64,000 nt of DNA from Pseudomonas fluorescens (GCF_902497785.1 NZ_CABVHK010000026.1:20179-84178); one strand, 5' to 3'. Counted from the first letter of the stretch, positions 42,889-51,984 are shown. Notes: generated by a model not told the origin, from the sequence alone. Numbers and translations are program-made.

Positions 42889-44561
42889 TCAGCGCGGATG
42901 TATGGAAAGTCGCCGATGGCTTGACCTTGGAAACAAACGCCCTTCTCGCTGTGAGGGAGCTTGGAAAGTCGCTCGCGCTCACCGCAGGCCCAGGCGCAGG
43001 CAAAACGGAGGTTCTGGCGCAGCGGGCAGACTTTTTGCTACGCACCGGAAACTGCCGATACCCCAAGCGAATACTGGCGATCTCCTTCAAGGTCGATGCG
43101 AGCATAAACCTCAAGGAACGGATTCGTCGCAGATGCGGACTTGATCTGGCTGCACGCTTCGACAGCTACACCTTTCACGGCTTCGCCAAGCGCATCATTG
43201 ATAGGTTTAGACCCGTGCTCACGGGCGGGGACTCTCTTGAGCCAAACTACTCCATAGGCGACGAACCAATTCAAGGCAAACAAATTAAGTTCGCGCAGCT
43301 CATACCTCTCGCAACGAAGATCTTGAGCAATTCAGTGGTTGCAAGAAATGCAATTTGTCAGACCTACGCTGATGTATTCCTTGATGAGTTCCAAGACTGC
43401 ACTACTGAGCAGTACGCACTGCTGAAGCTTGTCTTCATGAATAAGCCAATTCGATTGACCGCCGTCGGTGACACCAAACAGAAAATTATGGGCTGGGCGG
43501 GAGCACTGGATGGCATATTTATAGACTACGCAAAGGACTTCGACGCCCGACCACTCAATCTATATCGAAACTTCCGATCTAAGCCTCGGCTTTTGCGGAT
43601 GCAGAACGAGATCATTCGAACACTTGATCCTGCTGCGGTGATGGCAGATGACCTGATCATTGGAAACGACGGCGAACTCCTCGCTCGAAACTACGACAAC
43701 AGTCACAGCGAAGCAGCCGCGTTGGCCAACATCATCCAGAAGTGGATAGATGTAGAGAAAATACCCCTACCAGAAATAGCGATTCTTTTTCCCAGGCAGA
43801 TAGACCTCTACGGCACCCCCCTCATGGAGCAACTGGCAGCCAGAGGAATTCCCTATCGCAACGAGCATGAGTCTCAAGATCTAGTTAATGAGCCCGCCGC
43901 TCGCCTAATTATTGACTACCTATCATGCCTGTATCGGGAGCGAGAACCGAAGGCGTGGATCAATTTGATGGAGCAACTGGTTTCATTTAATGACGAGGAC
44001 GGTGAGTCTGAGCTCCAGAGAAACTTCGAGCGCCTCTATCTTGCCCAGCGCAAGGAAGTGAAAAAATTGGCCCGATCTGACGCGCCTTATTCAGGATGGT
44101 GGGAGCTAACTATGAAGTTCCTAAAGAATATCGGCCTACCCGTGCTGACCACCCTTTCTTCTGACTACGAAGCAAAAGCCAGATTGAACGAGGTTATCAA
44201 GAACACGAGACAGCAAATTGAGAAACTGCTCGAGCAAGAACCGGATTTGCTCAAAGCACTTGATCTGTTCTCCAACGATCAAGCAGTCCGTTTTCTGACG
44301 ATTCATAAAAGTAAAGGATTGGAATTCCACTCTGTAATTATGATCGGTGTAGAAACACAGACATTTTGGGGCAAAGTCCAAGAGGAGCGTTGCGGCTTCT
44401 TTGTGGGTGTTTCACGTGCCAAGGAGCGGTTGATGATCACGACATGCGACTTACGTTATCGACCGGCCTCAAACCCTCCAAGGTGGAATGAGCATCGCAC
44501 TCCTCATGCTGAGTTCGTCACATACGTAACGCCATTTCTTTCCGCCCAGCCAAATGCCTGA
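42885..44561 (+). CDS. Gabija-type UvrD-like helicase (GajB-like)
   Basis: A 558-residue superfamily 1 helicase. Walker A is AGPGAGKT (34-41), motif Ia region FHGFAKRI, motif II DEFQD (167-171), motif III VGDTKQKIMGWAGA (194-207), motif V TIHKSKGLEFHSV and motif VI FFVGVSRAKERL. It lacks the nuclease domain of RecB-type enzymes. Start overlaps the nuclease stop by four bases, so the proteins are made together, as in Gabija operons. Other class 2 OLD-UvrD pairs have unproven roles, so the Gabija name rests on gene order and domain match. Confidence 0.85.
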   Translation: MISADVWKVADGLTLETNALLAVRELGKSLALTAGPGAGKTEVLAQRADFLLRTGNCRYPKRILAISFKVDASINLKERIRRRCGLDLAARFDSYTFHGFAKRIIDRFRPVLTGGDSLEPNYSIGDEPIQGKQIKFAQLIPLATKILSNSVVARNAICQTYADVFLDEFQDCTTEQYALLKLVFMNKPIRLTAVGDTKQKIMGWAGALDGIFIDYAKDFDARPLNLYRNFRSKPRLLRMQNEIIRTLDPAAVMADDLIIGNDGELLARNYDNSHSEAAALANIIQKWIDVEKIPLPEIAILFPRQIDLYGTPLMEQLAARGIPYRNEHESQDLVNEPAARLIIDYLSCLYREREPKAWINLMEQLVSFNDEDGESELQRNFERLYLAQRKEVKKLARSDAPYSGWWELTMKFLKNIGLPVLTTLSSDYEAKARLNEVIKNTRQQIEKLLEQEPDLLKALDLFSNDQAVRFLTIHKSKGLEFHSVIMIGVETQTFWGKVQEERCGFFVGVSRAKERLMITTCDLRYRPASNPPRWNEHRTPHAEFVTYVTPFLSAQPNA

Positions 44562-44768
44562 CAGGTAGCCGCGTGTCGCTGATCTTGTATGAACTCGCGG
44601 CAAGGATGCTCCCCACACAGCAAGTCATCCTTAGACCTCAAGCAGAGTCACAAACACGAGCTGAGGAAAATCTCCGGGCTTCCGGGGTATGCCATAGATA
44701 GAGGTGTGTCAGGAAGGACAAGGCAAGAGCACTCCCAATCAAATACACATCTTAATCTTCCCCATCAA

Positions 44769-44930
44769 GAGCAAGAGCAAGAGCAAGAGCAAGAGCAAGA
44801 GCAAGAGCAAGAGCAAGAGCAAGAGCAAGAGCAAGAGCAAGAGCAAGAGCAAGAGCAAGAGCAAGAGCAAGAGCAAGAGCAAGAGCAAGAGCAAGAGCAA
44901 GAGCAAGAGCAAGAGCAAGAGCAAGAGCAG
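44769..44930 (+). repeat. hexanucleotide GAGCAA tandem array, 27 units
   Basis: Twenty-six perfect GAGCAA units and a final GAGCAG. The array could be read as a run of Glu-Gln (27 pairs) in a frame from 44589, but that frame has no ribosome site and no other coding feature. The length is a multiple of three, so unit changes would not shift a frame. It ends directly at the hairpin at 44931. Confidence 0.95.
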
Positions 44931-44952
44931 GTCAAAGCCTAAGGGCTTTGAC
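44931..44952. terminator. perfect hairpin after the hexamer array
   Basis: GTCAAAGCC (44931-44939) and GGCTTTGAC (44944-44952) form a 9-bp stem with a TAAG loop. It lies after the Gabija-like pair and before the truncated antiporter gene, near the island edge. No T tract. Confidence 0.6.
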
Positions 44953-44969
44953 ACCAAAGAGGGGTGTGT

Positions 44970-45299
44970 CTAGAAAATCACCGCCGAATAGATCGTGTCG
45001 CGCACCAGCGTCGGCGACGCTTCGTTGCTCATCATGATCGCCAGGATTACCACTTCCACCAGCACCGCCGCCAGGGTCAGGATCATCGTGCCGTAGGGAT
45101 CGCCTACCTTCTCCGCCAGCAGTTCGGCGTGATGGGCGACGCGCATCGACGCGACGACGATGAAGGCAATCAGCACCAGCCCGCTGATCAACGCGACGGG
45201 CTGGCCGCTGTGCAGCATCCAGTGTTCCATGGGGTATGCGATGAAGGCGGCGATCAGGGCCAGCAGCAGAAACTTTTCTTGCTTGAGGAGTGTGAGCAT
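44970..45299 (-). pseudogene. chaA: truncated calcium/proton antiporter (ChaA-like)
   Basis: The first 109 residues match the N-terminus of the ChaA-type cation:proton antiporter of Pseudomonas as I remember it (MLTLLKQEKFLLLALIAAF, then VAHHAELLAEKVGDPYGTMI and VEVVILAIMMSNEASPTLVRD). After RDTIYSAV the usual continuation is replaced by IF and a stop; the family is about 360 residues long. Three transmembrane helices remain, so the product cannot be functional. The break falls between about 44970 and 44980, where the island sequence begins. The missing 3' part is not elsewhere in the window. Confidence 0.82.
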
Positions 45300-45554
45300 T
45301 GCGGGCCTTTTTGCCGAATAAAGCGGAATCAGTGTGATGAGCTACTGACTGCGGTGCGGCGCTAACGTTTCGTTACACCTTAGCGCACACGTGGATGGCG
45401 TGAGTTCAGACAGCTGCACTGCGTTGGCTCTGGTATTGAAAGATCGCAGCCTTCGGCAGCTCCTACTGGGAAACGCTAAACCGGATGAATGACTACGTTG
45501 AAGGCATGGAGGCCGAGATAACGAAGTAAATTTCTTCTGTTGAAACACCGAACC

Positions 45555-45644
45555 TGTGGGAGCGAGCTTGCTCGCGATAGCGGTCGGACAGACCACCTCT
45601 CCACTGACTGTGAAACCGTCATCGCGAGCAAGCTCGCTCCCACA
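45555..45644. repeat. inverted REP doublet
   Basis: TGTGGGAGCGAGCTTGCTCG and its inverse flank about 50 bp. First such doublet in the window; it lies between the chaA remnant and add. A single half-copy of the other family (GATCGCAGCCTTCGGCAGC) lies near 45445. The 45300-45765 gap holds no gene. Confidence 0.85.
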
Positions 45645-45765
45645 ATGGATCTCCACCGCTCCTCGGGAACAGGAAGCCGGGTGATGGACCGGCTGGTCAG
45701 GTTTTACCAATTGTTGCCGCAAGCATCTGTAGAATGCCCGCATTGCACTTGATGAGATTTCAACT

Positions 45766-46719
45766 ATGTACGATTGGCTAAACGCCCTGCCCAAGGCAGA
45801 ACTGCACCTGCACCTCGAGGGTTCGCTGGAGCCCGAGCTGTTGTTCGCCCTGGCCGAACGCAACAAGATTGCCCTGCCGTGGAGCGATGTCGAAACCTTG
45901 CGCAAGGCTTACGCCTTCAACAACCTGCAAGAGTTTCTGGACCTGTACTACAAAGGTGCCGATGTGCTGCGCACCTCCCAGGATTTCTACGACCTGACCT
46001 GGGCCTACCTGTTGCGTTGCAAGGCGCAGAACGTGATTCACACCGAACCGTTCTTCGACCCGCAAACCCACACCGACCGTGGCGTGCCGTTCGAAGTCGT
46101 GCTCAACGGCATCGCCGCCGCACTCAAGGATGGCGAGCAGCAACTGGGCATCAGCAGCGGTTTGATCCTGAGTTTCCTGCGCCACTTGAGCGAAGACGAA
46201 GCACAGAAAACCCTCGACCAGGCGCTGCCGTTTCGCGATGCGTTTGTGGCCGTCGGCCTCGACAGTTCGGAAATGGGTCACCCGCCGAGCAAGTTCCAGC
46301 GCGTGTTCGATCGTGCCCGTCACGAAGGCTTCCTGACCGTCGCCCACGCTGGAGAAGAAGGCCCGCCCGAGTACATCTGGGAAGCACTCGACCTGCTGAA
46401 AATCCAGCGTATCGATCACGGTGTGCGCGCCATCGAAGACGAGCGCTTGATGCAGCGGATCATCGACGAACAAATCCCGCTGACGGTCTGCCCATTGTCG
46501 AACACCAAGCTTTGCGTGTTCGACCACATGTCCCAGCACAACATTCTCGACATGCTCGAGCGCGGCGTGAAGGTCACCGTGAACTCGGACGACCCGGCGT
46601 ACTTCGGCGGCTACGTGACCGAGAACTTCCACGCGCTCTACACCGATTTGGGCATGACACAGGATCAGGCCAAACGTCTGGCCCAGAACAGCCTGGATGC
46701 GCGTTTGGTGAAACCGTAA
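45766..46719 (+). CDS. add: adenosine deaminase
   Basis: A 317-residue metal-dependent hydrolase that converts adenosine (or adenine in some bacterial relatives) to inosine or hypoxanthine. Zinc ligands appear in KAELHLHLEGSLEP, in VAHAGEEG and in VTVNSDDPAYFGGY, and the catalytic Glu is in AGEEGPPEYIW. The GLDSSEMGHPPSKF stretch is typical of the Pseudomonas add-type enzymes, some of which act as adenine deaminases. First intact core gene right of the island edge. Confidence 0.92.
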   Translation: MYDWLNALPKAELHLHLEGSLEPELLFALAERNKIALPWSDVETLRKAYAFNNLQEFLDLYYKGADVLRTSQDFYDLTWAYLLRCKAQNVIHTEPFFDPQTHTDRGVPFEVVLNGIAAALKDGEQQLGISSGLILSFLRHLSEDEAQKTLDQALPFRDAFVAVGLDSSEMGHPPSKFQRVFDRARHEGFLTVAHAGEEGPPEYIWEALDLLKIQRIDHGVRAIEDERLMQRIIDEQIPLTVCPLSNTKLCVFDHMSQHNILDMLERGVKVTVNSDDPAYFGGYVTENFHALYTDLGMTQDQAKRLAQNSLDARLVKP

Positions 46720-46736
46720 GCCTCGACGCAAAAACC

Positions 46737-46826
46737 TGTGGGAGCGAGCCTGATCGCGAAAGCGGTATTTCATTCGGCATCATTGGTGAATGACACAGCG
46801 CATTCGCGAGCAGGCTCGCTCCCACA
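46737..46826. repeat. inverted REP doublet
   Basis: TGTGGGAGCGAGCCTGATCG at the left and GAGCAGGCTCGCTCCCACA at the right, facing each other, just after add. Could also act as a transcription end between convergent add and the ArsR-type gene. Confidence 0.85.
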
Positions 46827-46839
46827 TTGGATGGTGCGT

Positions 46840-47574
46840 TTACATCGCCGTTTCCAGCTCGGTTTCCTTGGCCAGCCGCTGGATTTCACGTTGCCCTGTC
46901 GCGGTGACATGCAAGGCTCGCGAATCGTTCGGCAGGCTCAGCCAGCCGGATTGCATGAACAATTGCAGCAGCGCTGCACCCAGTGAACCGCCCATGTGCG
47001 GACGTCTTTCGCTCCAGTCGGGGCAAGCGCACGCCGCTCGGCTGGTGCTGTGCGCCAGTGCCTGGACAAACACCCCGCGTGTCGCCAGATGCGTCGCGCC
47101 CTTGTGGGTGATCGACACCCGATGATCGAACTGCTCGATCCACCCTGCATCCAGCAGGCGCTGGTACAGATCGGCAGCCAGCGTGCCGCCCAGGTGATCG
47201 TCACAGAGCCGGGCGCGCAACAATGACGAAGGTGCGGCCTGAGGTTTCGGGATGGGGGTGGTGCGCTTGAAAATATCCGGAATGTCCCGGGGGGAGCTGG
47301 CAATCGTGGCACTGGCCAGTGCTTCTATCGCCGCACCGACTTCGGGTGCGGCCAGGCGGAAGAACCGTTTGCGGCCACGGGTTTCGACTTTCAACAGACC
47401 TCCGGCGGACAAACGCCCCAGGTGTGCACTGGCCGAAGACGGTGACAGGCGGGCCAGCAAGGCCAGCTCTTCGGTCTGTCGCGCCGTGCCGTCCATCAAG
47501 GCCCACATCATTGCGCTGCGCTTTGGGTCAGCCAGCAACGTGGCAATCTGGCTGATGCAAGGTGCATGTTCCAT
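46840..47574 (-). CDS. ArsR-family winged-helix regulator
   Basis: A 244-residue transcription regulator. The N-terminal winged helix (ISQIATLLADPKRSAMMWALMDG, then RLSPSSASAHLGRLSAGGLL and a VETRGRKRFFRL wing) is of the ArsR type. The long C-terminal part has a second helical domain with CDDHLGGTLAADLYQRLLDAGW and a Cys pair (ACACPD), not the classic arsenic CVC motif. The inducer is unknown. It is convergent with add. Upstream to 47890 there is no gene that I can see. Confidence 0.8.
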   Translation of the reverse strand: MEHAPCISQIATLLADPKRSAMMWALMDGTARQTEELALLARLSPSSASAHLGRLSAGGLLKVETRGRKRFFRLAAPEVGAAIEALASATIASSPRDIPDIFKRTTPIPKPQAAPSSLLRARLCDDHLGGTLAADLYQRLLDAGWIEQFDHRVSITHKGATHLATRGVFVQALAHSTSRAACACPDWSERRPHMGGSLGAALLQLFMQSGWLSLPNDSRALHVTATGQREIQRLAKETELETAM

Positions 47575-47890
47575 GTATTCACTCCCTGTTGAATCGTTTC
47601 ATCTGCTGCTCAGAGACATCTTGACCATTAACGTGTCGTCGGCCAAGCCGTGGAAACCGCCAAAAACCGGGCAACGCCATCCAACCACACAACGCATCGC
47701 TTTGAAGCATGTGCGAGGGCACGGCGACTGACCGTGGGCTTGACCGACCCGGACACGGGCTCGCCTTGGCGAGATTGCCGGTGCGTACATGAGGCGGGCG
47801 CTAGTATAAGCGCGTTGACCGCCGGTTCCTGCCCCCCGGAAACCATTGGTGGTGATTGTTCCTGAGAGAAATTTCGCTATTTGTCTGCGA

Positions 47891-48820
47891 CTAGTGATCG
47901 AGGTTCGCTAACGCCGGAAATTGACTGCTTATCCGGGTACATTGGCTGGCAAGCATTTCCCGCAAAAGGTTCACCGGCTTACTCAATTGTGCGCGATGGG
48001 CGCACAGCAGATTCAGCGGTGCGCGCTCGCAGAGCAGCTCCGGCATCAGCACTTTCAAACGGCCGGCCAACACGTCGGCGGCCACATCGAGCCAGGATTT
48101 ATAGGCGATTCCGGCACCGGACACCGCCCATAAACGCACCACATCGGCATCATCACTGAAACGGTCGCCGCTGACGGTCAGGCTGACTTCGCGTTTGCCG
48201 TCGTGAAAACTCCAGTGGTCATGAACCCGACTGCCGAGCATGAACAGCAGGCAATTGTGTTGCGCCAGTTGTTCCAGTTGCCGCGGCTCGCCATGCCGCG
48301 CCAGATAACTCGGTGCGGCACACAACACGCGGCGGTTTTGCGGGGCGATGGGCAGCGCCACCAGGGTCGAGTCTTCCGGCTCACCGTAGCGCAGGGCAAT
48401 GTCCACCGGTTGGCGGAACAGGTCGGCGATGCGGTCGCCCAGCAACAGGCGCACGGTGAGTTTCGGATGCTCGCGCTGGAACTCGTCCAGCCACGGCAGC
48501 AGCAGGTTGCGGCCGAAATCCGAAGGCGCAGACAGCTGCAACACCCCGCTCACCTGGTCCTGCCCGCTGGCCAGTAAACGGCGACCCTCGTCAAGGTTGC
48601 TCAGCGCAGCCCGGGCGTATTCGAGAAACCCCTCACCCTCGGCGGTCAGGCGCAGGCTGCGCGTGGACCGTGCGAGTAACCGGGCGCCGAGTTGCTGCTC
48701 GATGCGCTTCAACGCCGCACTGGCCACCGCCGCCGACATGTCCATGCCGCGCGCGGCGGCCGACAGACTGCCCAGGTCCGCTGCCCGGACGAACAACTGC
48801 AAGTCGTCAAACCGCAACAT
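47891..48820 (-). CDS. LysR-family transcriptional regulator
   Basis: A 309-residue LysR-type regulator. The N-terminal HTH is FVRAADLGSLSAAARGMDMSAAVASAALKRIEQQLG, followed by the linker helix (STRSLRLTAEGEGFL) and the periplasmic-binding-like effector domain from about residue 90. It is divergent from the monooxygenase and quinone reductase genes with 118 bp between starts, so it probably controls them, perhaps in response to quinones or electrophiles. Confidence 0.9.
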   Translation of the reverse strand: MLRFDDLQLFVRAADLGSLSAAARGMDMSAAVASAALKRIEQQLGARLLARSTRSLRLTAEGEGFLEYARAALSNLDEGRRLLASGQDQVSGVLQLSAPSDFGRNLLLPWLDEFQREHPKLTVRLLLGDRIADLFRQPVDIALRYGEPEDSTLVALPIAPQNRRVLCAAPSYLARHGEPRQLEQLAQHNCLLFMLGSRVHDHWSFHDGKREVSLTVSGDRFSDDADVVRLWAVSGAGIAYKSWLDVAADVLAGRLKVLMPELLCERAPLNLLCAHRAQLSKPVNLLREMLASQCTRISSQFPALANLDH

Positions 48821-48938
48821 GAGTAAATTCCGATTATCAAAAAAAAATTGAAAGAGACTGCTCTTCTAGCGGGTTTTATCTTCAAGAGAAATAGCCAATC
48901 ATCTGCTCCATCGAAATCACCCCGACCCGGAGTCGAAC

Positions 48939-49232
48939 ATGTCCCAGCCATTTACCGCCATTGCCACCCTGATCGCCAAAGCCGGCCAGCAGGACGCGCT
49001 CGAACACCATCTGCGGGCACTGGTGGCGCCGACCCGCGCCGAGGCCGGTTGCGGGCAATACGACCTGCATCAGGACCTGGCCAATCCGCTGGCCTTCTAC
49101 ATGATCGAACAGTGGAGCAGCGACGAAGCCCTGCAAGCCCACGACGCCAGTGCACATATCCAGAACTTTCGCGCCAAAGCGGGCGACTTTCTCGAGCACT
49201 TCGAACTCAAGCGCCTGCGCTCCGTGGCGTGA
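48939..49232 (+). CDS. putative quinol/antibiotic-biosynthesis monooxygenase
   Basis: A 97-residue ABM-domain protein (ferredoxin-like fold, YgiN type). It has AKAGQQDALEHHLRALVAPTRAEAGCGQYDLHQ and FYMIEQWSSDEALQAHDASAH, the standard strand-helix pattern with conserved His and Trp. Such enzymes oxidise quinols or related phenolics without cofactor. It is 32 bp before the quinone-reductase-like gene and divergent from lysR. Confidence 0.85.
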   Translation: MSQPFTAIATLIAKAGQQDALEHHLRALVAPTRAEAGCGQYDLHQDLANPLAFYMIEQWSSDEALQAHDASAHIQNFRAKAGDFLEHFELKRLRSVA

Positions 49233-49264
49233 TCCCTTCTTCTATTACCGTTCAGGAGTCCTTC

Positions 49265-50281
49265 ATGAAAGCCATTGCCTATTACGCCTCTTTACCGATC
49301 AGCGACGAAAAGGCCCTGCAAGACATCGAGCTGCCAGAGCCGATCGCCGGCCCGCGCGACCTGTTGGTGGAAGTCAAAGCCATTTCGGTCAACCCGGTGG
49401 ACACCAAGGTCCGGCAGAACGTCCAGCCTGAAGGCGGCGCGGCGAAAGTGCTGGGTTGGGACGTGGCCGGGGTGGTCAAGGCTGTCGGCAGTGAAGTGAC
49501 GCTGTTCAAGGCGGGTGACAAGGTGTTCTACGCCGGCTCCATTGCCCGAGCCGGCGGCAATAGCGAACTGCACGTGGTGGACGAGCGGATCGTCGGCCAC
49601 ATGCCGAAAACCCTGGGTTTCGCCGAAGCCGCCGCGTTGCCACTGACGGCGATTACTGCGTGGGAACTGCTCTTTGAACGCCTGCAAGTGGGCGAAGGCA
49701 AGACGGATGAAGGCCAGAGCCTGCTGATCGTCGGTGCGGCCGGCGGCGTTGGTTCGATCCTGACGCAACTGGCGAGTCAGCTCACCGGGTTGAAGGTCAT
49801 CGGCAGCGCTTCGCGCCCGCAAACCCAGAGCTGGGTGCGCGAACTGGGCGCCGACGTGGTGATCGACCACAGCCAACCGCTGAGCGAAGAACTCAAGCGC
49901 GCAGGCGTCGAGCAGGTAACCCACGTCGCCAGCCTGACTCAGACCGACCAGCATCTGGATCAACTGATCGAGGCCCTGGCCCCTCAAGGCAAACTGGCGT
50001 TGATCGATGACCCGAAAGCGCTGGACGTGACCAAACTCAAGCGCAAGAGCCTGTCGCTACACTGGGAGTTCATGTACACCCGCTCGCTGTTCGAAACCGC
50101 CGACATGATCGAGCAGCACAAACTGCTCAATCGCGTGGCGGCGCTGATCGACGCCGGGACGTTGAAAACCACGGTGGGCGAACACTTCGGGACCATCAAC
50201 GCGGCGAACCTGCGTCGTGCCCATGAACTGCTGGAAAGCGGCAAGGCCAAGGGCAAGATCGTGCTGGAAGGCTTCCAATAA
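49265..50281 (+). CDS. zinc-type alcohol dehydrogenase / NADPH:quinone reductase
   Basis: A 338-residue medium-chain reductase of the quinone-oxidoreductase branch. The start is the ATG at 49265 after AGGAGTCCTTC, although the frame is open much further upstream. The GroES-like N-terminus has AISVNPVDTKVRQ; the NADPH fold is LLIVGAAGGVGSILTQLA. It lacks the zinc-binding Cys/His set of true alcohol dehydrogenases, as expected for this branch. It ends in GKAKGKIVLEG, typical of the family. It is cotranscribed with the monooxygenase gene. Confidence 0.9.
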   Translation: MKAIAYYASLPISDEKALQDIELPEPIAGPRDLLVEVKAISVNPVDTKVRQNVQPEGGAAKVLGWDVAGVVKAVGSEVTLFKAGDKVFYAGSIARAGGNSELHVVDERIVGHMPKTLGFAEAAALPLTAITAWELLFERLQVGEGKTDEGQSLLIVGAAGGVGSILTQLASQLTGLKVIGSASRPQTQSWVRELGADVVIDHSQPLSEELKRAGVEQVTHVASLTQTDQHLDQLIEALAPQGKLALIDDPKALDVTKLKRKSLSLHWEFMYTRSLFETADMIEQHKLLNRVAALIDAGTLKTTVGEHFGTINAANLRRAHELLESGKAKGKIVLEGFQ

Positions 50282-50298
50282 CCCTGTAGATGGCAAGC

Positions 50299-50394
50299 TG
50301 TAGGAGCTGCCGAAGGCTGCGATCTTTTGATTTCGGCACTTCGGCTATCGCTAAAGATCAAGATCAAAAGATCGCAGCCTTCGGCAGCGCCTAC
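50299..50394. repeat. inverted repeat doublet, second REP family
   Basis: TGTAGGAGCTGCCGAAGGC and its inverse enclose a short spacer, with GATCTTTTGAT and ATCAAAAGATC inside. This is the other Pseudomonas repeat family, also seen at 55849 and 61722. Confidence 0.85.
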
Positions 50395-50500
50395 GGTCTT
50401 TGCCGTCAGTCCGAAGGTTGACCGTTGTCATCATTGCGATCGTATTCGGGTCTACAATCGGGGCCTCTGCGGTGCAATCTTTTCAATGAGGAGGTCAGCA

Positions 50501-50668
50501 ATGAAGATCCTGATAAAAGAAATGGCAAAATCCCAGTGGCAGGTCCGCCTGGACCAACACGCGGTGACGTTCCGTAGCGAAGCCGAAGCGCGCGCCTTTA
50601 CCCGAACCCTCGAAGCGCGCCTGCATGCCCCTCATCAGATTCCCGATCAGCAGCGCGCTGCTGGCTGA
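50501..50668 (+). CDS. small conserved hypothetical protein
   Basis: A 55-residue basic protein with a strong GAGGAGGTCAGCA site. Sequence MKILIKEMAKSQWQVRLDQH then FRSEAEARAFTRTLEARLHAPH: a strand-strand-helix fold, no membrane segment. The upstream open frame back to 50327 overlaps the repeat and is not used. Function unknown; seen in core Pseudomonas regions as I recall. Confidence 0.65.
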   Translation: MKILIKEMAKSQWQVRLDQHAVTFRSEAEARAFTRTLEARLHAPHQIPDQQRAAG

Positions 50669-50676
50669 GACCTTCC

Positions 50677-51873
50677 TCAGACCTGGGCTTGCGCCAGTGC
50701 CCGGGCATTTTGCAAACGCCGGGTGAGCATCGCCACGCTCACCACCAGAATTCCGCACAGGCTGATGACCATGGCCATCGGCATGGCGCTGCCGTCGTAC
50801 AAAATCCCCACCAGCGAGGCGGCTCCGGCGGCAGTGCTGAATTGCAGGCACCCGAGCATCGCCGACGCGCTGCCGGCGCGGGCGCCCTGGCCGTTCATGG
50901 CGCAGGCCGAGGCGTTGGGAAGGATGCAGCCGAGGCTGGAGATGCAGATAAACAGGGGAATCAACAGCGGCCATAACTGTTCAGTGTGCAGCGCACTGAC
51001 CGCCAGCAGCGCCAGGCCGGCCCCCAGATAAACCCACACCGCGCGCGCCAGCAAAAACGCCGGGCCACGCTTGGCCAACAGTCGTGCGTTGACCTGCGCT
51101 ACCAGAATAAAACCCGCCGCGTTGGTACCGAACAACCAGCCAAAGTGTTCGGCCGGTACGCCGTAGAGCTTGATGAAGACGAATGGGGAGCCGGCGATGT
51201 AGGCAAACATCCCGGCAATGGCGATGCCACCAGTGAGGGCGTGACCGAGGTAAACCCGGTCCGACAACAGCCGACCATACTGACGCAACGCGCCCGACAG
51301 CGGTTGGCGTGGCACATTCGCCGGCATGCTTTCCGGCAAGCCGAGCGCCACGGCCACGGCGGCCAACGCACTGAAACCGGTGAGCACCAGGAAAATCGAT
51401 TGCCAGCCTGTGGTGTTGACCATCAACCCGCCGAGCATCGGTGCGAGAATCGGTGCCAGGCCCATGACCAGCATCAGCTGTGAGAAAACCTTGGCCGAGC
51501 CCACCGCGTCGCATTTGTCACTGACGATTGCCCGTGAAAGCACCATCCCCGCGCAACCGCCCAAGGCCTGAATGAAACGCGCGCCGATCAGCCACTCAAG
51601 GTTCGGCGCATAGGCGCACGCCAGGGACGCGGCAGTGAACAGGCCGACACCGGCCAGCAACGGCACACGCCGTCCGAAACGATCCGCCACCGGGCCGTAC
51701 GCCAGCTGACCAATGGACAAACCGAGGAAGTACGCCGCCAGCGTCAGTTGAACGTGTTGCTCATCGGTACCGAACGCCAGCGCCATCGCCGGAAACGCCG
51801 GCAAGTAGAAATCAATCGCCAACGGGCCAAATGCGCTGAGGGCGCCAAGAATCAAAATGGTACGGAAGTTCAT
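50677..51873 (-). CDS. Bcr/CflA-family multidrug MFS transporter
   Basis: A 398-residue inner-membrane exporter with twelve helices. The start MNFRTILILGALSAFGPLAI and DFYLPAFPAMA are diagnostic of the Bcr/CflA drug-resistance branch, and GPVADRFGRRVPLL is the MFS loop motif. Start chosen at ATG 51873. Substrates may include bicyclomycin-like drugs or chloramphenicol, but cannot be told from sequence. Convergent with the small gene at 50501. Confidence 0.9.
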   Translation of the reverse strand: MNFRTILILGALSAFGPLAIDFYLPAFPAMALAFGTDEQHVQLTLAAYFLGLSIGQLAYGPVADRFGRRVPLLAGVGLFTAASLACAYAPNLEWLIGARFIQALGGCAGMVLSRAIVSDKCDAVGSAKVFSQLMLVMGLAPILAPMLGGLMVNTTGWQSIFLVLTGFSALAAVAVALGLPESMPANVPRQPLSGALRQYGRLLSDRVYLGHALTGGIAIAGMFAYIAGSPFVFIKLYGVPAEHFGWLFGTNAAGFILVAQVNARLLAKRGPAFLLARAVWVYLGAGLALLAVSALHTEQLWPLLIPLFICISSLGCILPNASACAMNGQGARAGSASAMLGCLQFSTAAGAASLVGILYDGSAMPMAMVISLCGILVVSVAMLTRRLQNARALAQAQV

Positions 51874-51984
51874 CAGGCATCCAGTGAGGCAAGTCGGCAG
51901 CCCCACAGTTTAGCTGCGCACGGGCGCCTTGAACATTCCGGTAGTTCGCTAACTATTAAAAACCCCCGGATGATGCAATTTCCT

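Noticed and set aside
44769..44930. CRISPR array
   Set aside because: Units are contiguous 6-mers without spacers; no cas genes anywhere in the window.
44589..44942. Glu-Gln repeat protein encoded by the hexamer array
   Set aside because: No ribosome site, no conserved flanking protein sequence, and other frames of the array (Lys-Ser or Leu runs) are equally open; better described as a DNA repeat.
45778..46773. 331-residue frame opposite adenosine deaminase
   Set aside because: Shadow frame caused by codon bias; the plus strand has all deaminase motifs.
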